A stretch of DNA of 22,789 nt from Sulfurovum sp. (GCA_015661535.1 DQVY01000154.1:1-22789), one strand, 5' to 3'; positions 1 through 7,784 are shown, counted from the first letter of the stretch. Notes: generated by a model from the sequence alone, not told the origin. A program made the numbers and translations.

Positions 1-1035
1 GAACGCAAATACCCTTCATACGCTTATGTATTTTCTGAGTTTGATGTAGATGAGTCTTACATCTATGATGATGCTTTTGTCTCTTTTGCGGCAAAGAATG
101 AAAAAAATATAAAAAAGTTTTATACACGGGCTTTTGCACGCGGACAAGCCATTCTCCCCACGATGCAAGGCTTGCTGATAGACGATGGGGTAAGTGATCT
201 GTTTATCTACCTCTCTATGGTGGAGTCTGGGTTCAATGAAGAGGCAGTTTCCCCTAAAAAAGCAGTAGGGTTATGGCAATTTATGGCTGCAACTGCAAAA
301 CATTATGACCTGAGCGTCTGTAGCACCTATGATGAACGCTGTGATACCGTCTCTTCAACCTCTGCAGCCATTGCCTACCTCAATAAGTTACATAAACAGT
401 TTGGCAAATGGTATCTTGCTACCATGGCGTATAACTGTGGGGAAGGGCGTTTGGAAAAAGCCATCAAGAAAGCCGGCAGTAAAGAGTTGAGTATCTTGGT
501 AGATGAGGAGGCGAAGTACCTCCCCAAAGAGACGAGAGACTATATCAAAAAGATCTTGCTTACAGCGATGATAGGAGAGAGTGAACTTTTGGATTATGTG
601 GGAATACCTGTTTCATCTCAGGGCAGTATGGTACAGGTAGAAGTGAAGGCAGGCACAAAGCTTTCAGACTTAGCGAAGCTTTTAAAGATGAAAACAATGC
701 ATTTGCTGAAGATAAATACCCAATACAAAAATGGCGTAGTACCAAAAGAAAATAGACACTATACTGTAATGATCCCTGAAGAGAAGATGATGCTGTTTTA
801 TATGTACTATGATGTTGCAGAAGAGAGTATAAAAGAGATGGAGATCAAACCTTATTTTCTTTCCCATATTGTAGAACTGGGAGAGAGTTTGGATCTATTG
901 GCTGAAAAATACGAGACAGACACAGAAGCCATAAAACGTCTGAATAAGCTTGAGTATGATGCTTTAACGGTAAATGCACTGCTTATTATTCCTGTGACAA
1001 AAGCACGGTTTGAGAAGACGTTAAATGATGAGTAA
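1..1035 (+). CDS. mltD: MltD-type membrane-bound lytic transglycosylase, 3' part
   Basis: The frame is open from the first base, so the true start lies outside the window; an internal ATG at 163 is not the start because coding sequence continues upstream of it. The SLT/lysozyme-like domain covers roughly codons at 160-590: the catalytic Glu is in MVESGF (codon 223-225), followed by GLWQFM and AYNCGEGR. Two LysM-like segments follow (about 630-780 and 865-1005), the usual MltD arrangement for binding peptidoglycan. The enzyme cleaves the glycan strand of murein, forming 1,6-anhydro-muramic ends, in the periplasm or at the membrane. The last 15 bases overlap the end of the convergent protease gene. 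In relatives this gene sits directly before rlpA; here about 8 kb separates them. Confidence 0.88.
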   Translation, partial: ERKYPSYAYVFSEFDVDESYIYDDAFVSFAAKNEKNIKKFYTRAFARGQAILPTMQGLLIDDGVSDLFIYLSMVESGFNEEAVSPKKAVGLWQFMAATAKHYDLSVCSTYDERCDTVSSTSAAIAYLNKLHKQFGKWYLATMAYNCGEGRLEKAIKKAGSKELSILVDEEAKYLPKETRDYIKKILLTAMIGESELLDYVGIPVSSQGSMVQVEVKAGTKLSDLAKLLKMKTMHLLKINTQYKNGVVPKENRHYTVMIPEEKMMLFYMYYDVAEESIKEMEIKPYFLSHIVELGESLDLLAEKYETDTEAIKRLNKLEYDALTVNALLIIPVTKARFEKTLNDE

Positions 1036-1452
1036 AAGAGACCAGATATTATAATACATATGGAGTAGAATACTTGGAATGACGTTTTGATAATGTTCTT
1101 TAAAATACCCTAAAAGTAAAGAAGGGAAAAAGGTCAATGCCGCCAAAACAGGATGATGATGTACAAAATGTATAGAGGCAAAGAGTATAGAGGTGATGAT
1201 GTTTGCCAGTGAAAGAACAGAGTTGAAAGTATAGTGGTTTGTTTTTCTCGAAATATACCCTTGAATAAGACCACGAAAGGCAAGTTCTTCAAAGAAAGGA
1301 TAGAAAAAAATAAGAAAGAAAAGTGACCAGTAATCTGATAAAACTGTGTGTATATTGACATAAGTCTGTTTAAAAATGGCAATGTAAAAGATTGCGAAGA
1401 GCGGAGTAAACAAAAAGCTTACTCCATAGCGTATGTCTAAGCGACGTAACAT
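1021..1452 (-). CDS. Small CPBP-family glutamic-type intramembrane protease, probable sorting-signal processor (JDVT-CTERM/MrtJ type)
   Basis: A 143-residue, almost wholly hydrophobic protein. The CPBP (CAAX protease/bacteriocin-processing) motifs are visible: EELAFRG at about residues 55-61 (the EExxxR motif with the catalytic Glu pair), FASIHFVHHH at about 91-100 and HMYYN at about 131-135. It is short for the family, being little more than the catalytic core. Its ATG is one base after the TAG of the upstream 607-residue gene (TAG-T-ATG), so translation is probably coupled. That neighbour ends in a Gly6-Cys, transmembrane, basic tail, the kind of signal cut by dedicated CPBP proteases (myxosortase and the related JDVT-CTERM system). 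I infer that this enzyme processes that one partner. An immunity-type CPBP role is possible but fits the context less well. Confidence 0.8.
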   Translation of the reverse strand: MLRRLDIRYGVSFLFTPLFAIFYIAIFKQTYVNIHTVLSDYWSLFFLIFFYPFFEELAFRGLIQGYISRKTNHYTFNSVLSLANIITSILFASIHFVHHHPVLAALTFFPSLLLGYFKEHYQNVIPSILLHMYYNIWSLLLII

Positions 1453-1453
1453 A

Positions 1454-3277
1454 CTACTTTCTTAAAAGTTTTCTTGCAGGGTAAAGTAGTCCCAAGAATA
1501 GAATGATCAAGAACATCATGTCAAAACTTTTGTCCATAGGGTTGTATGAACAACCACCACCGCCGCCACCTGCAGGTGCACCATCTGTGTCTACAGGTGT
1601 ATCACCTACGATTCCATGTTCATCATCTTCTTCTGGAGGAGTGACTGCTGTACCACTTGCTGTTGTAGTTGCAGTGTTCCCCTTATAGGTTGCGGTAACT
1701 ATACTTCCATCAATCACATTAATGATAGCATTATTTTGCATGACATCTTCGCCATTTGTAGGCACAAGGGCAGTAAATATCGAACTGGTTTCATTTGTTT
1801 CTGTTAATGTTATTGTTTCACTGTCTCCATTGTCGGTAGTAACCAGGACAGTGATTGTATCAATAAGTGAATCATTCATATCTACACTGTCTTTTACACC
1901 TATGCTGATATTGTCATTTATAATAAATAGAGAAGGGTTTATCACTATGGTACCATCTATAATATCAGGGTATGTCGGAAGTGTTGTTTCGTATGATGGC
2001 TTATCTTGATCAAGAGCTACTTTTGGTGTAATACGGAGCGTAAATGTTGATTGCGTATATCCTGCCCCAATGACCACAATATAGTTCACGCCTACGTTCA
2101 CTGTATCTTCAATTTCATCTATAGAATAAAGCGGGTCTGTTGACCATGCTAGGAATTCTTGTGCTGAGGGTTCTCCCCAATTATCTGCCTGGCCTTTATG
2201 CCATGAAGGTGTATCATTTGCAAAATCTTGAGTCGGTGTTGTTCCCCAAAATGCAACTAACTCTGCTTCTGTTTCAGGGTCATTGTCATCATCCCAAAAT
2301 ATACCTGTTGGTAACCATTCATAAGGTAGCCATTTTCCAAAAAGTGCTGTGTAATTACTGCCTAAAGTATTACCACTTTCTACACGATTTGTTGTTGTTA
2401 AACTAACATAGAAACCAGCATTTATTTTGTCAAAGAATCCCTCATCTCTATCATGCCTTGTATCTACTGGACCCCATAGACCTGATGAAAATTTTGCCAG
2501 TTGATTATACGTCCAGATGTCGTCACCATCATTTTCACCAAGACCCAAAGACAGCGTTAGGTTGCCATCAGGGTTGTTATCTGCACCTAAAACTTCAACT
2601 TTATATCCGTCCAGTCTCATACCTGTATAGTTATTGATTTTTTGAAAAACCTGGTAACGCATGGTCTTTGTATCAGGTGTAACATTGAAAACTATATCAA
2701 TTGGATTTCCAAACTCTCCAAGTGTAACTTCGTCTACCGTAGCAGGCTGCATATTGATCTTAAAACGTTTATGCGATTGGAAGGGGCTTGAACAGATTGT
2801 TGGCACCGGCTGCACTGCATCAAGGTATCCACTCACACCTGTACCCGTATCATCTTCAGATAGAAAAGAAGTTGTCATAATACAATTTTCGGGTTTCCCA
2901 TTTTTGACCTTTGTGTCGCCGTTGATGATCTTGATACCCGCAGGTTCTCCCACTGGCCAATCTTTTCCATGCAGTTTACCCATGATCGTACCATTAGGCT
3001 GATCGAATATCACTGATTCAAAAGAATCACCATATGTCATAGAATCATAACTACCATCTGTCGTGTTAAATGTTTTTGCTATTTCCGTATAATTAGTATC
3101 TGTGATCTTTACCGCTACATTCTCAAGGTTCCATCCGCCAAAACTAAATTGCTGTGATGGTGTTGTATAGCCATCTCCCGCAGTTGCACCTACAATTGTT
3201 CCAGCATACGCACTTGACCCAAGTAGTAAAGCTGCTGCTAAACTAATTCCTATCATTTTTGTTTCTATCTTTTTCAT
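1454..3277 (-). CDS. Exported surface protein with Cys-containing C-terminal sorting signal (choice-of-anchor-like)
   Basis: A 607-residue protein. Residues 1-26 form a Sec signal peptide (KK, then a hydrophobic run to SSAYA). The large N-terminal region (about 27-430) is unfamiliar in detail; it resembles the secreted proteins called choice-of-anchor, possibly type F (from memory). It carries a Cys pair around 130 and 160. Residues about 450-545 look like one Ig-like beta-sandwich with the widespread LTET..(S/G)IFTA pattern. An acidic Pro-rich linker (PPEEDDEHG) follows. The tail is GAPA-GGGGGG-C576-SYNP, a hydrophobic helix at about 585-600 and basic RKLLRK at the extreme end. It is probably cut and lipid- or membrane-anchored at Cys576 by the adjoining protease. 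A good Shine-Dalgarno (AGGAG, 3283-3287) precedes ATG 3277. Confidence 0.82.
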   Translation of the reverse strand: MKKIETKMIGISLAAALLLGSSAYAGTIVGATAGDGYTTPSQQFSFGGWNLENVAVKITDTNYTEIAKTFNTTDGSYDSMTYGDSFESVIFDQPNGTIMGKLHGKDWPVGEPAGIKIINGDTKVKNGKPENCIMTTSFLSEDDTGTGVSGYLDAVQPVPTICSSPFQSHKRFKINMQPATVDEVTLGEFGNPIDIVFNVTPDTKTMRYQVFQKINNYTGMRLDGYKVEVLGADNNPDGNLTLSLGLGENDGDDIWTYNQLAKFSSGLWGPVDTRHDRDEGFFDKINAGFYVSLTTTNRVESGNTLGSNYTALFGKWLPYEWLPTGIFWDDDNDPETEAELVAFWGTTPTQDFANDTPSWHKGQADNWGEPSAQEFLAWSTDPLYSIDEIEDTVNVGVNYIVVIGAGYTQSTFTLRITPKVALDQDKPSYETTLPTYPDIIDGTIVINPSLFIINDNISIGVKDSVDMNDSLIDTITVLVTTDNGDSETITLTETNETSSIFTALVPTNGEDVMQNNAIINVIDGSIVTATYKGNTATTTASGTAVTPPEEDDEHGIVGDTPVDTDGAPAGGGGGGCSYNPMDKSFDMMFLIILFLGLLYPARKLLRK

Positions 3278-3303
3278 TTTCTCTCCTAGTATGTAGATAC
3301 TTA

Positions 3304-3348
3304 ATTATAGTATCATTTAATTTTTTATACATCACCTTTTTAGGTGAT
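3304..3348 (-). promoter_or_regulatory. Promoter and dyad operator of the sorted-protein/protease operon
   Basis: On the minus strand a perfect -10 (TATAAT, 3309-3304) lies about 20 bases before the expected leader. Exactly 21 nt upstream is the dyad ATCAC-CTTTTTAG-GTGAT (3331-3348). It is the core of a longer inverted repeat (arms 3327-3337 and 3342-3352, 4-nt loop). The same ATCAC-N8-GTGAT dyad sits at the same distance before the porin-cytochrome promoter. The centre would be near -42. The long repeat could also fold in RNA from the upstream gene, but on the minus strand it is followed by A-rich sequence rather than a U-tract, so a simple terminator is unlikely. Confidence 0.55.
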
Positions 3349-3364
3349 GTATCTGTTTTTTACA

Positions 3365-4699
3365 TTAAAATGGCAAGGTTAAGGTGACCATAAAGTCTTG
3401 ATACTCTTTTACTCTTGACAATGAAGGTTGCATCCATGCGTACTCAACTGCTATTTTCATAGGTACAATGAGGGTGAAACCATAGTCAATTCCCAGACCG
3501 ATGGCATAATCTAAGTCTTTGACATTGATCTTATCCGTTTTATATTTTGGATTTCCGTGATTATCATACGTAAGATATTCATTGGTATCATTATAGTGCA
3601 TGTAAGAAAGCTTAGCAATGAGTGCATCCGTTACAGACACTGCACCTTGTATAGAAAATCCTTCATTGTATCGGTTTTTTGTGTCTAATTCATCTACATC
3701 TGAATTGATACCAGAGTATTCAAGTGTATTTTTAAATACCTTTGTTGCAGCGAGCATCACTTCATGTTCCATAATGCTCCCTTCTATCTGTAGGTCAATT
3801 CCGTAGGTCTCTCTTTTGATACTTAGAGGTGAAGTAGCAGCAACAAGATCACCACCTTTCATAATAAAACCACCCAAAATAAAGTTGAAGTCACTATACA
3901 TATATTCATAAGCGATTCTTGCAAAGGGAATGAGGTTGTCTCCCATGTCATAAATAACCCCATCTTGTGCTGGTGCGTACATTCCTACTGTGACAAAAAG
4001 GTGGTCATTTTCATTAAAAAGTGCATCTCTGTCATAGTATGCCTGTAAACCTGTTGCAGCTTGTGCCCCTATCTTCTGCTTTTGTACCGTATTGTTATAG
4101 ATCTTCATGTCGAACATTCTAAGCGGTTTGTAAAGTCCTGTGTTGTAGAACTCCATACCTGCAAATGCTCCAAGTTCTGCAGTGGAAAAGAAAACAGCTC
4201 CAAGGTAGGCATTGTCATCCATGGCATGGGCATAGACTGCTTTACCTTCTATAGATTTGCCTTCTTTTACTCTTTGACCTAGTTTAATGATGGCACCAAA
4301 TTCATCTGATATACGACCACCAAGGTGGGCTTGAACAGAACGTAAAAGAGAAAAATCTCCTGCATTGGTCCCGTCATCAGGGATATTTCCTTTTCCATCA
4401 GGTTTGTCATATGTCCTGTTGTACTTAGATTTGATCAACAGAGATGGATTGATGTCGGTATTTGCCATGAATCCGTTATTTGTACTGTTGAGGTCTTTCA
4501 CCTTTTGACTGATGGTCATCCCCGAAGCTGCAAACTTTCTACCAAACTTGTTCAGTCTTGGCATTTGCTGTGAGTGACATGCAACACAGTCCAGTCCTGT
4601 TTGTGTACCGAACATTGGCATGGCCTCTACTGTTTGTGTGAACACGCTTATACTTAACGCAGTTGCGAGTGCAATATGCGAGCTTTTCCCTATTTTCAT
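3365..4699 (-). CDS. Cyc2-like outer-membrane porin with single N-terminal c-type haem
   Basis: A 444-residue protein with a Sec signal (1-26, ending TVEA). The mature N-terminus at once gives the haem site C38-V-A-C41-H42, embedded in PMFGTQTGLDC and then PRLNKFGRKFAASG. This closely follows the signature of Cyc2 iron oxidases (P-x-FARQTG-x2-C-x2-CH, then P-x-L-x2-FGR-x-FK). The rest alternates polar and hydrophobic residues, as in a transmembrane beta-barrel, and ends in Phe (TLTLPF), the typical outer-membrane C-terminal signal. Total length fits a fused cytochrome-porin of about 400-480 residues. Such proteins pass electrons across the outer membrane, with Fe(II) the known donor for Cyc2. 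Substrate here is inferred; the family may also hold non-iron members. A strong ribosome site (AAGGGGA) precedes ATG 4699. Confidence 0.72.
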   Translation of the reverse strand: MKIGKSSHIALATALSISVFTQTVEAMPMFGTQTGLDCVACHSQQMPRLNKFGRKFAASGMTISQKVKDLNSTNNGFMANTDINPSLLIKSKYNRTYDKPDGKGNIPDDGTNAGDFSLLRSVQAHLGGRISDEFGAIIKLGQRVKEGKSIEGKAVYAHAMDDNAYLGAVFFSTAELGAFAGMEFYNTGLYKPLRMFDMKIYNNTVQKQKIGAQAATGLQAYYDRDALFNENDHLFVTVGMYAPAQDGVIYDMGDNLIPFARIAYEYMYSDFNFILGGFIMKGGDLVAATSPLSIKRETYGIDLQIEGSIMEHEVMLAATKVFKNTLEYSGINSDVDELDTKNRYNEGFSIQGAVSVTDALIAKLSYMHYNDTNEYLTYDNHGNPKYKTDKINVKDLDYAIGLGIDYGFTLIVPMKIAVEYAWMQPSLSRVKEYQDFMVTLTLPF

Positions 4700-4732
4700 T
4701 TTTTCCCCTTTATATTTGTTTTATACGATTAA

Positions 4733-4777
4733 ATTGTAGCATAAAAAATTTTCAAAAACATCACCTATTAGTGTGAT
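4733..4777 (-). promoter_or_regulatory. Promoter and dyad operator of the porin-cytochrome gene
   Basis: The minus-strand -10 candidate TACAAT lies at 4738-4733. The dyad ATCAC-CTATTAGT-GTGAT (4760-4777) is 21 nt upstream of it, the same spacing as in the promoter at 3304-3348; the two 18-mers differ mainly in the middle. A further GTGAT at 4782-4786 may be an extra half-site. The LuxR-family gene starts at 4842 in the other direction, so the site lies in the shared divergent region and could also act on the regulator's own promoter (TATAAA at 4803-4808). A competing minus-strand -10 (TATAAA, 4725-4720) exists, so the start point is not certain. Confidence 0.55.
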
Positions 4778-4841
4778 AAATGTGATTTTTTAAGACTTTA
4801 ACTATAAAATAGTAAAAATAAAAATAAAAAAGTACAAAATA

Positions 4842-5621
4842 ATGACAGAGATAAAAGATATAGAAGTATTACAAAAGATCATAGACTTTCAGTCCTGTAT
4901 TATTGAGGGCAAGACTGTTAAGAGTATCTTACATAAGCACAAAGCATTTTTTCTTGAGAAGTCTGGTGCAGATGTGATTACCTTGTATATGCATGAACAC
5001 AGCATAGTCAATCCGGAATATATTTTGGAAGAGGACAGGGAGTTTGAACATCTTATTCACAAATACATTTTCTCTAAAAAAAATTTTAAATGGAACAAAT
5101 TTGTAGAAAACTGTAATGCCTACTTCGCTTCAGGGCTCAGTCATGAAAGAGTCACGGAGATGTATCAGATCTTTAAAGGGTATATGACAAAAAAAGAAGC
5201 AGATGCTTTTACCAAAGAGTTGAACATAACATCTGCAGTTATTATTCCTATTTATGCATTTGGCGACCAAGAGATCATGGGGTATTGTTGTTTTGTTTTT
5301 AGGTCTGATCATGAGCTGGTGATGGAAAAACTAAGAACTTTGCAAGTGCTTTTTCAAACACTGGTTAGACCTTTATACGATAAAAAGTATAATACCATTT
5401 ACAGTAAATGTATTCGAATAGATGAAAATATGAACTTTTTGACAAGTAAAGAGAAGAAGATCGTGAAAAAGGTATTGGCAGGGCACTCTTATGCAAATAT
5501 AGCAGAGGTTTTGAATATATCTATCAATACGTTAAAAACACATATGAAAAATATATTTAATAAATATGCAGTAACATCGAAAATAGAACTTTTTAACAAG
5601 TTCCATATACGGGTTAAATAA
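4842..5621 (+). CDS. LuxR-family transcriptional regulator with GAF-like sensor domain
   Basis: A 259-residue protein. Residues about 20-175 resemble a GAF-type sensory fold (ADVITLYM, a Cys-containing middle, then SAVIIPIYAFGDQEIMGYCCFVF). The C-terminal 199-255 is a clear GerE/LuxR helix-turn-helix: LTSKEKKIVKKVLAGHSYANIAE, followed by the recognition helix ISINTLKTHMKNIFNKY. There is no receiver domain, so the signal is probably a small ligand or redox cue sensed by the N-terminal domain; cysteines at 19, 91, 149, 150 and 190 are candidates. The start has only a weak ribosome site, with A-rich sequence before it. It is divergent from the porin-cytochrome gene and is followed 9 bases later by a cytochrome c gene. 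The dyads at 4760-4777 and 3331-3348 are its likely targets. Confidence 0.85.
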   Translation: MTEIKDIEVLQKIIDFQSCIIEGKTVKSILHKHKAFFLEKSGADVITLYMHEHSIVNPEYILEEDREFEHLIHKYIFSKKNFKWNKFVENCNAYFASGLSHERVTEMYQIFKGYMTKKEADAFTKELNITSAVIIPIYAFGDQEIMGYCCFVFRSDHELVMEKLRTLQVLFQTLVRPLYDKKYNTIYSKCIRIDENMNFLTSKEKKIVKKVLAGHSYANIAEVLNISINTLKTHMKNIFNKYAVTSKIELFNKFHIRVK

Positions 5622-5630
5622 GGAGAAGAA

Positions 5631-5933
5631 ATGAAAATAAGTAAAACAGTGTGGTTAGTTTGTTTAGTAGGCACGGTATTGAATGCATCTGGGGCTTCAC
5701 TTTACAAACAAAAATGTAAAAGCTGCCATGGCAGTCACGGTGAAAAAAAAGCCATGGGAAAATCGAAAGCTATTCATAAGATGTCTGTCTCTGCTATAGA
5801 AAAAAGTATGTATGACTATGCTTCAGGTAAGAAAAAGGCAATGTCTTATGTAGTGAAAGTAAAAAAAGATTTTGTACATGGACACAATGACAAAACGTTA
5901 CATGCACTTGCCGTCTATATTCATGGGCTCTAA
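5631..5933 (+). CDS. Small class I cytochrome c
   Basis: A 100-residue protein with a Sec signal (1-22, ending NASGA) and one haem site C29-K-S-C32-H33 followed by G. The likely sixth ligand is a Met in the C-terminal half, most probably M71 in KKAMSYVV; this is not certain. The mature chain, of about 78 residues, is very rich in Lys and His, so it should be a basic soluble periplasmic electron carrier. The ribosome site AAGGAG (5620-5625) overlaps the stop codon of the LuxR-family gene, so both are probably one transcript. Together with the divergent outer-membrane porin-cytochrome this suggests an electron path from the surface to the periplasm; that link is inferred from position only. Confidence 0.85.
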   Translation: MKISKTVWLVCLVGTVLNASGASLYKQKCKSCHGSHGEKKAMGKSKAIHKMSVSAIEKSMYDYASGKKKAMSYVVKVKKDFVHGHNDKTLHALAVYIHGL

Positions 5934-5943
5934 TAGTTAAGCC

Positions 5944-5975
5944 TTCATACTTAATTCACACTTCTGTTTTATACT
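5944..5975 (+). promoter_or_regulatory. Promoter of the DUF2202 gene with an 11-bp-phased direct repeat
   Basis: TTCATACT (5944-5951) and TTCACACT (5955-5962) form a direct repeat with an 11-bp period, the usual layout for OmpR/PhoB-type response regulators. Seven bases after the second copy is TATACT (5970-5975), a plausible -10. The same TTCACACT-N7-(-10) arrangement precedes the response regulator gene and its divergent neighbour. The -10 overlaps a TTG that could extend the DUF2202 reading frame, which argues for ATG 6005 as the true start. Confidence 0.5.
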
Positions 5976-6004
5976 TGGCAACACTTAATTTAAAGGATAA
6001 GCCA

Positions 6005-6595
6005 ATGAAAAGCATAGCAGAAGAAAAAAACAAACTAAATGAGAGAAGAGGGTTTTTCTCAAGAATGTTCGCCACAGGTGTTGTTGGAATAGGACTGATG
6101 TCGACATCGCTGGAAGCAAAAAACGCTGCTAAGACCACAATACTTACAGAAGCACAAAAAGAAGAACTTTTTTTCATTTATGAAGAAGAGAAATTGGCAC
6201 GTGATGTGTATATTACCTTGGGTGAGTTGTATCCGGATGAAAACACTTTTGCAAGTATTCAGCTTTCAGAGCAGAGACATATGGACGCGGCAGAGGCACT
6301 GTGTGAAAAGTATGGTGTAGATATCAGTATGGTGGATGAGTCACGTATTGGTTTCTTTACTTTGGAAGAACTTCAGGAACTCTATGATGGATTGGTCGAA
6401 CAAGGCAGAGAAAGTCTTTACGGCGCGTTGGAGTCGGCTATTTACATAGAAGAGCTAGATATCGGAGATTTGACAGAACTCATAGAAGAGACAGGTATGC
6501 CTTCAGATATTGTTAAAGTGTATGAAAACCTTAGAGAAGGGTCTTACAATCACCTTGAAGCATTTCAAACATCGATCAGCAGAGTAAACACTTAA
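6005..6595 (+). CDS. Exported DUF2202 ferritin-like protein with probable Tat signal
   Basis: I choose ATG 6005 because AAAGGA (5992-5997) lies 7 bases upstream; a TTG at 5975 would add ten residues but falls on the promoter. The 196-residue product begins with a twin-arginine motif (ERRGFF, Arg14-Arg15), a hydrophobic stretch and a SLEA cleavage-like site at about 37. The rest is DUF2202, a ferritin-like helical bundle: EEEKLARDVY (about 60-69), EQRHMDA (89-95), YIEELDI (147-153) and NHLEAF (182-187). They supply the Glu/His residues expected of a di-metal site. Tat export would fit a protein folded with its metal before transport. Function of the family is not established; an iron- or redox-related role in the periplasm is an inference helped by the neighbouring cytochromes. 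Confidence 0.82.
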   Translation: MKSIAEEKNKLNERRGFFSRMFATGVVGIGLMSTSLEAKNAAKTTILTEAQKEELFFIYEEEKLARDVYITLGELYPDENTFASIQLSEQRHMDAAEALCEKYGVDISMVDESRIGFFTLEELQELYDGLVEQGRESLYGALESAIYIEELDIGDLTELIEETGMPSDIVKVYENLREGSYNHLEAFQTSISRVNT

Positions 6596-6604
6596 AAAGA
6601 AGCA

Positions 6605-6635
6605 GGCCAAAAGTAAAGTTATTTTATTTTTGGCC
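6605..6635 (-). terminator. Hairpin between convergent DUF2202 and histidine kinase genes
   Basis: Two 13-base arms (6605-6617 and 6623-6635) pair with one G-U or mismatch around a 5-base loop. On the minus strand the stem is followed by a T-rich run (TGCTTCTTTTT), so it can end the kinase transcript. The kinase stop codon lies in the loop side of the hairpin. On the plus strand no T-run follows, so termination in that direction is less convincing. Confidence 0.5.
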
Positions 6636-7782
6636 AGATCAATCTAAATTCACTTCCCTTGGAGACTTCAGAATCGACAGTTATTTTAATATGATGTTCT
6701 TTACAGATCTCCGAGACAATGTCTAACCCCACACCAAAACCGTTAGAGGTTTCAAAACGCTTGAAGATCGTTTTTTGTTTCTTCTTTTCTATCCCTACAC
6801 CATGATCTTTTACACATAAACACGCTTCTGTCAGGGTGACATCTATTTTCCCGTCTTGTTTGGAAAACTTAATGGCATTGGACAGCAGATTGTCCAAAAT
6901 GAGCGTGAGTTTTCTCTGGTCAATATGGCAGATGACCGAATGCAGGTCACTTTTCAGGGTAATACCTTTAAATCGCATGAAGGTATCAATATATTTTAGA
7001 CGCTCTTCGAGTACAACTTTGACATCAATGGCATTTTTTTCATAAGCAATGTGTTCATGAAAAGAGATATAAGTAAGGTCGTTGTAGAGATTTGAAAGGG
7101 TTTTTGTTGCAATCTCTATGCGGTCAAGAGAACGTAACTGTTTTGGTTTGAGGTTTTCTTTGTCAAAGTGTTCATAGGTCATCAAGATCGTACTGATGGG
7201 GGTGTTCATCTCATGGGTACTGTTTTTAATGAATGTTTTGAGTGCATCGATGAGGTTTTGCAGCGGATAAAGCATGATCTTGGAGAGAAGTATGGCGATA
7301 AATACTAAAAAAGCGATCGCAACGAGTGCAAATATGCTCATTTGGGAGATGACTTTTTGCAACGCTTCTTTCGGGAATTCTTTCATAATGACAATATATT
7401 TGACGCCAAGGTATTGTTTGTTCAGTGTTTCTATAAGATAGTACATTTCGTCTTTGTTATAAAAGAACTTAGAAAGGTCTATGTCCGCATGGCTGAGCGT
7501 AGAAGCGATGCGCTGCTCCTGATTGTTGTAGAGTGCAATGTCGTAACCGTCTTCGGCAAAGACAAATTCTTCCTGGTCACTAAGATGGTAGTAGGCCAAT
7601 TTGCTGTTGATGTCTTCAGCTTTGTACTGCATCCCTACGCGCATATCTTTAATGATACGCTCCTTTTCACTCTGATAATAAAAATACCCTATGATTCCAC
7701 CGAGAATGGCTGTAGAGAAGAGGTAGATAATAAGAAAAAAGATCAGTGACTTTGTGCCGGCTTTCATTCTTGATATCTGCAT
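6619..7782 (-). CDS. Sensor histidine kinase
   Basis: A 387-residue kinase counted from ATG 7782, which lies two bases after the response regulator stop (TGA-CC-ATG); a TTG two codons earlier is possible but less likely. There are two membrane segments (about 12-36 and 148-168) flanking a periplasmic sensor region of about 110 residues without a familiar domain. The phosphoacceptor box is NSTHEMNTPIST (His about 190). The catalytic domain has the N box (LDNLLSNAIKFS), DHGVGIEKKK, FKRF and GVGLDIV. A HAMP domain is not obvious between the second membrane segment and the His box. It should autophosphorylate and pass phosphate to the regulator encoded just upstream. Nothing in the sequence reveals the signal; neighbours suggest an envelope, metal or redox cue. 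Confidence 0.9.
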   Translation of the reverse strand: MQISRMKAGTKSLIFFLIIYLFSTAILGGIIGYFYYQSEKERIIKDMRVGMQYKAEDINSKLAYYHLSDQEEFVFAEDGYDIALYNNQEQRIASTLSHADIDLSKFFYNKDEMYYLIETLNKQYLGVKYIVIMKEFPKEALQKVISQMSIFALVAIAFLVFIAILLSKIMLYPLQNLIDALKTFIKNSTHEMNTPISTILMTYEHFDKENLKPKQLRSLDRIEIATKTLSNLYNDLTYISFHEHIAYEKNAIDVKVVLEERLKYIDTFMRFKGITLKSDLHSVICHIDQRKLTLILDNLLSNAIKFSKQDGKIDVTLTEACLCVKDHGVGIEKKKQKTIFKRFETSNGFGVGLDIVSEICKEHHIKITVDSEVSKGSEFRLIWPKIK

Positions 7783-7784
7783 GG

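Noticed and set aside
1021..1452. CPBP protein as a bacteriocin immunity protein
   Set aside because: No bacteriocin-like gene nearby, whereas the coupled neighbour carries a fitting C-terminal cleavage signal.
3327..3352. Long hairpin as a simple terminator of the porin-cytochrome gene
   Set aside because: On the transcribed minus strand it is followed by A-rich sequence with no U-tract, while its core matches a second dyad at promoter spacing.
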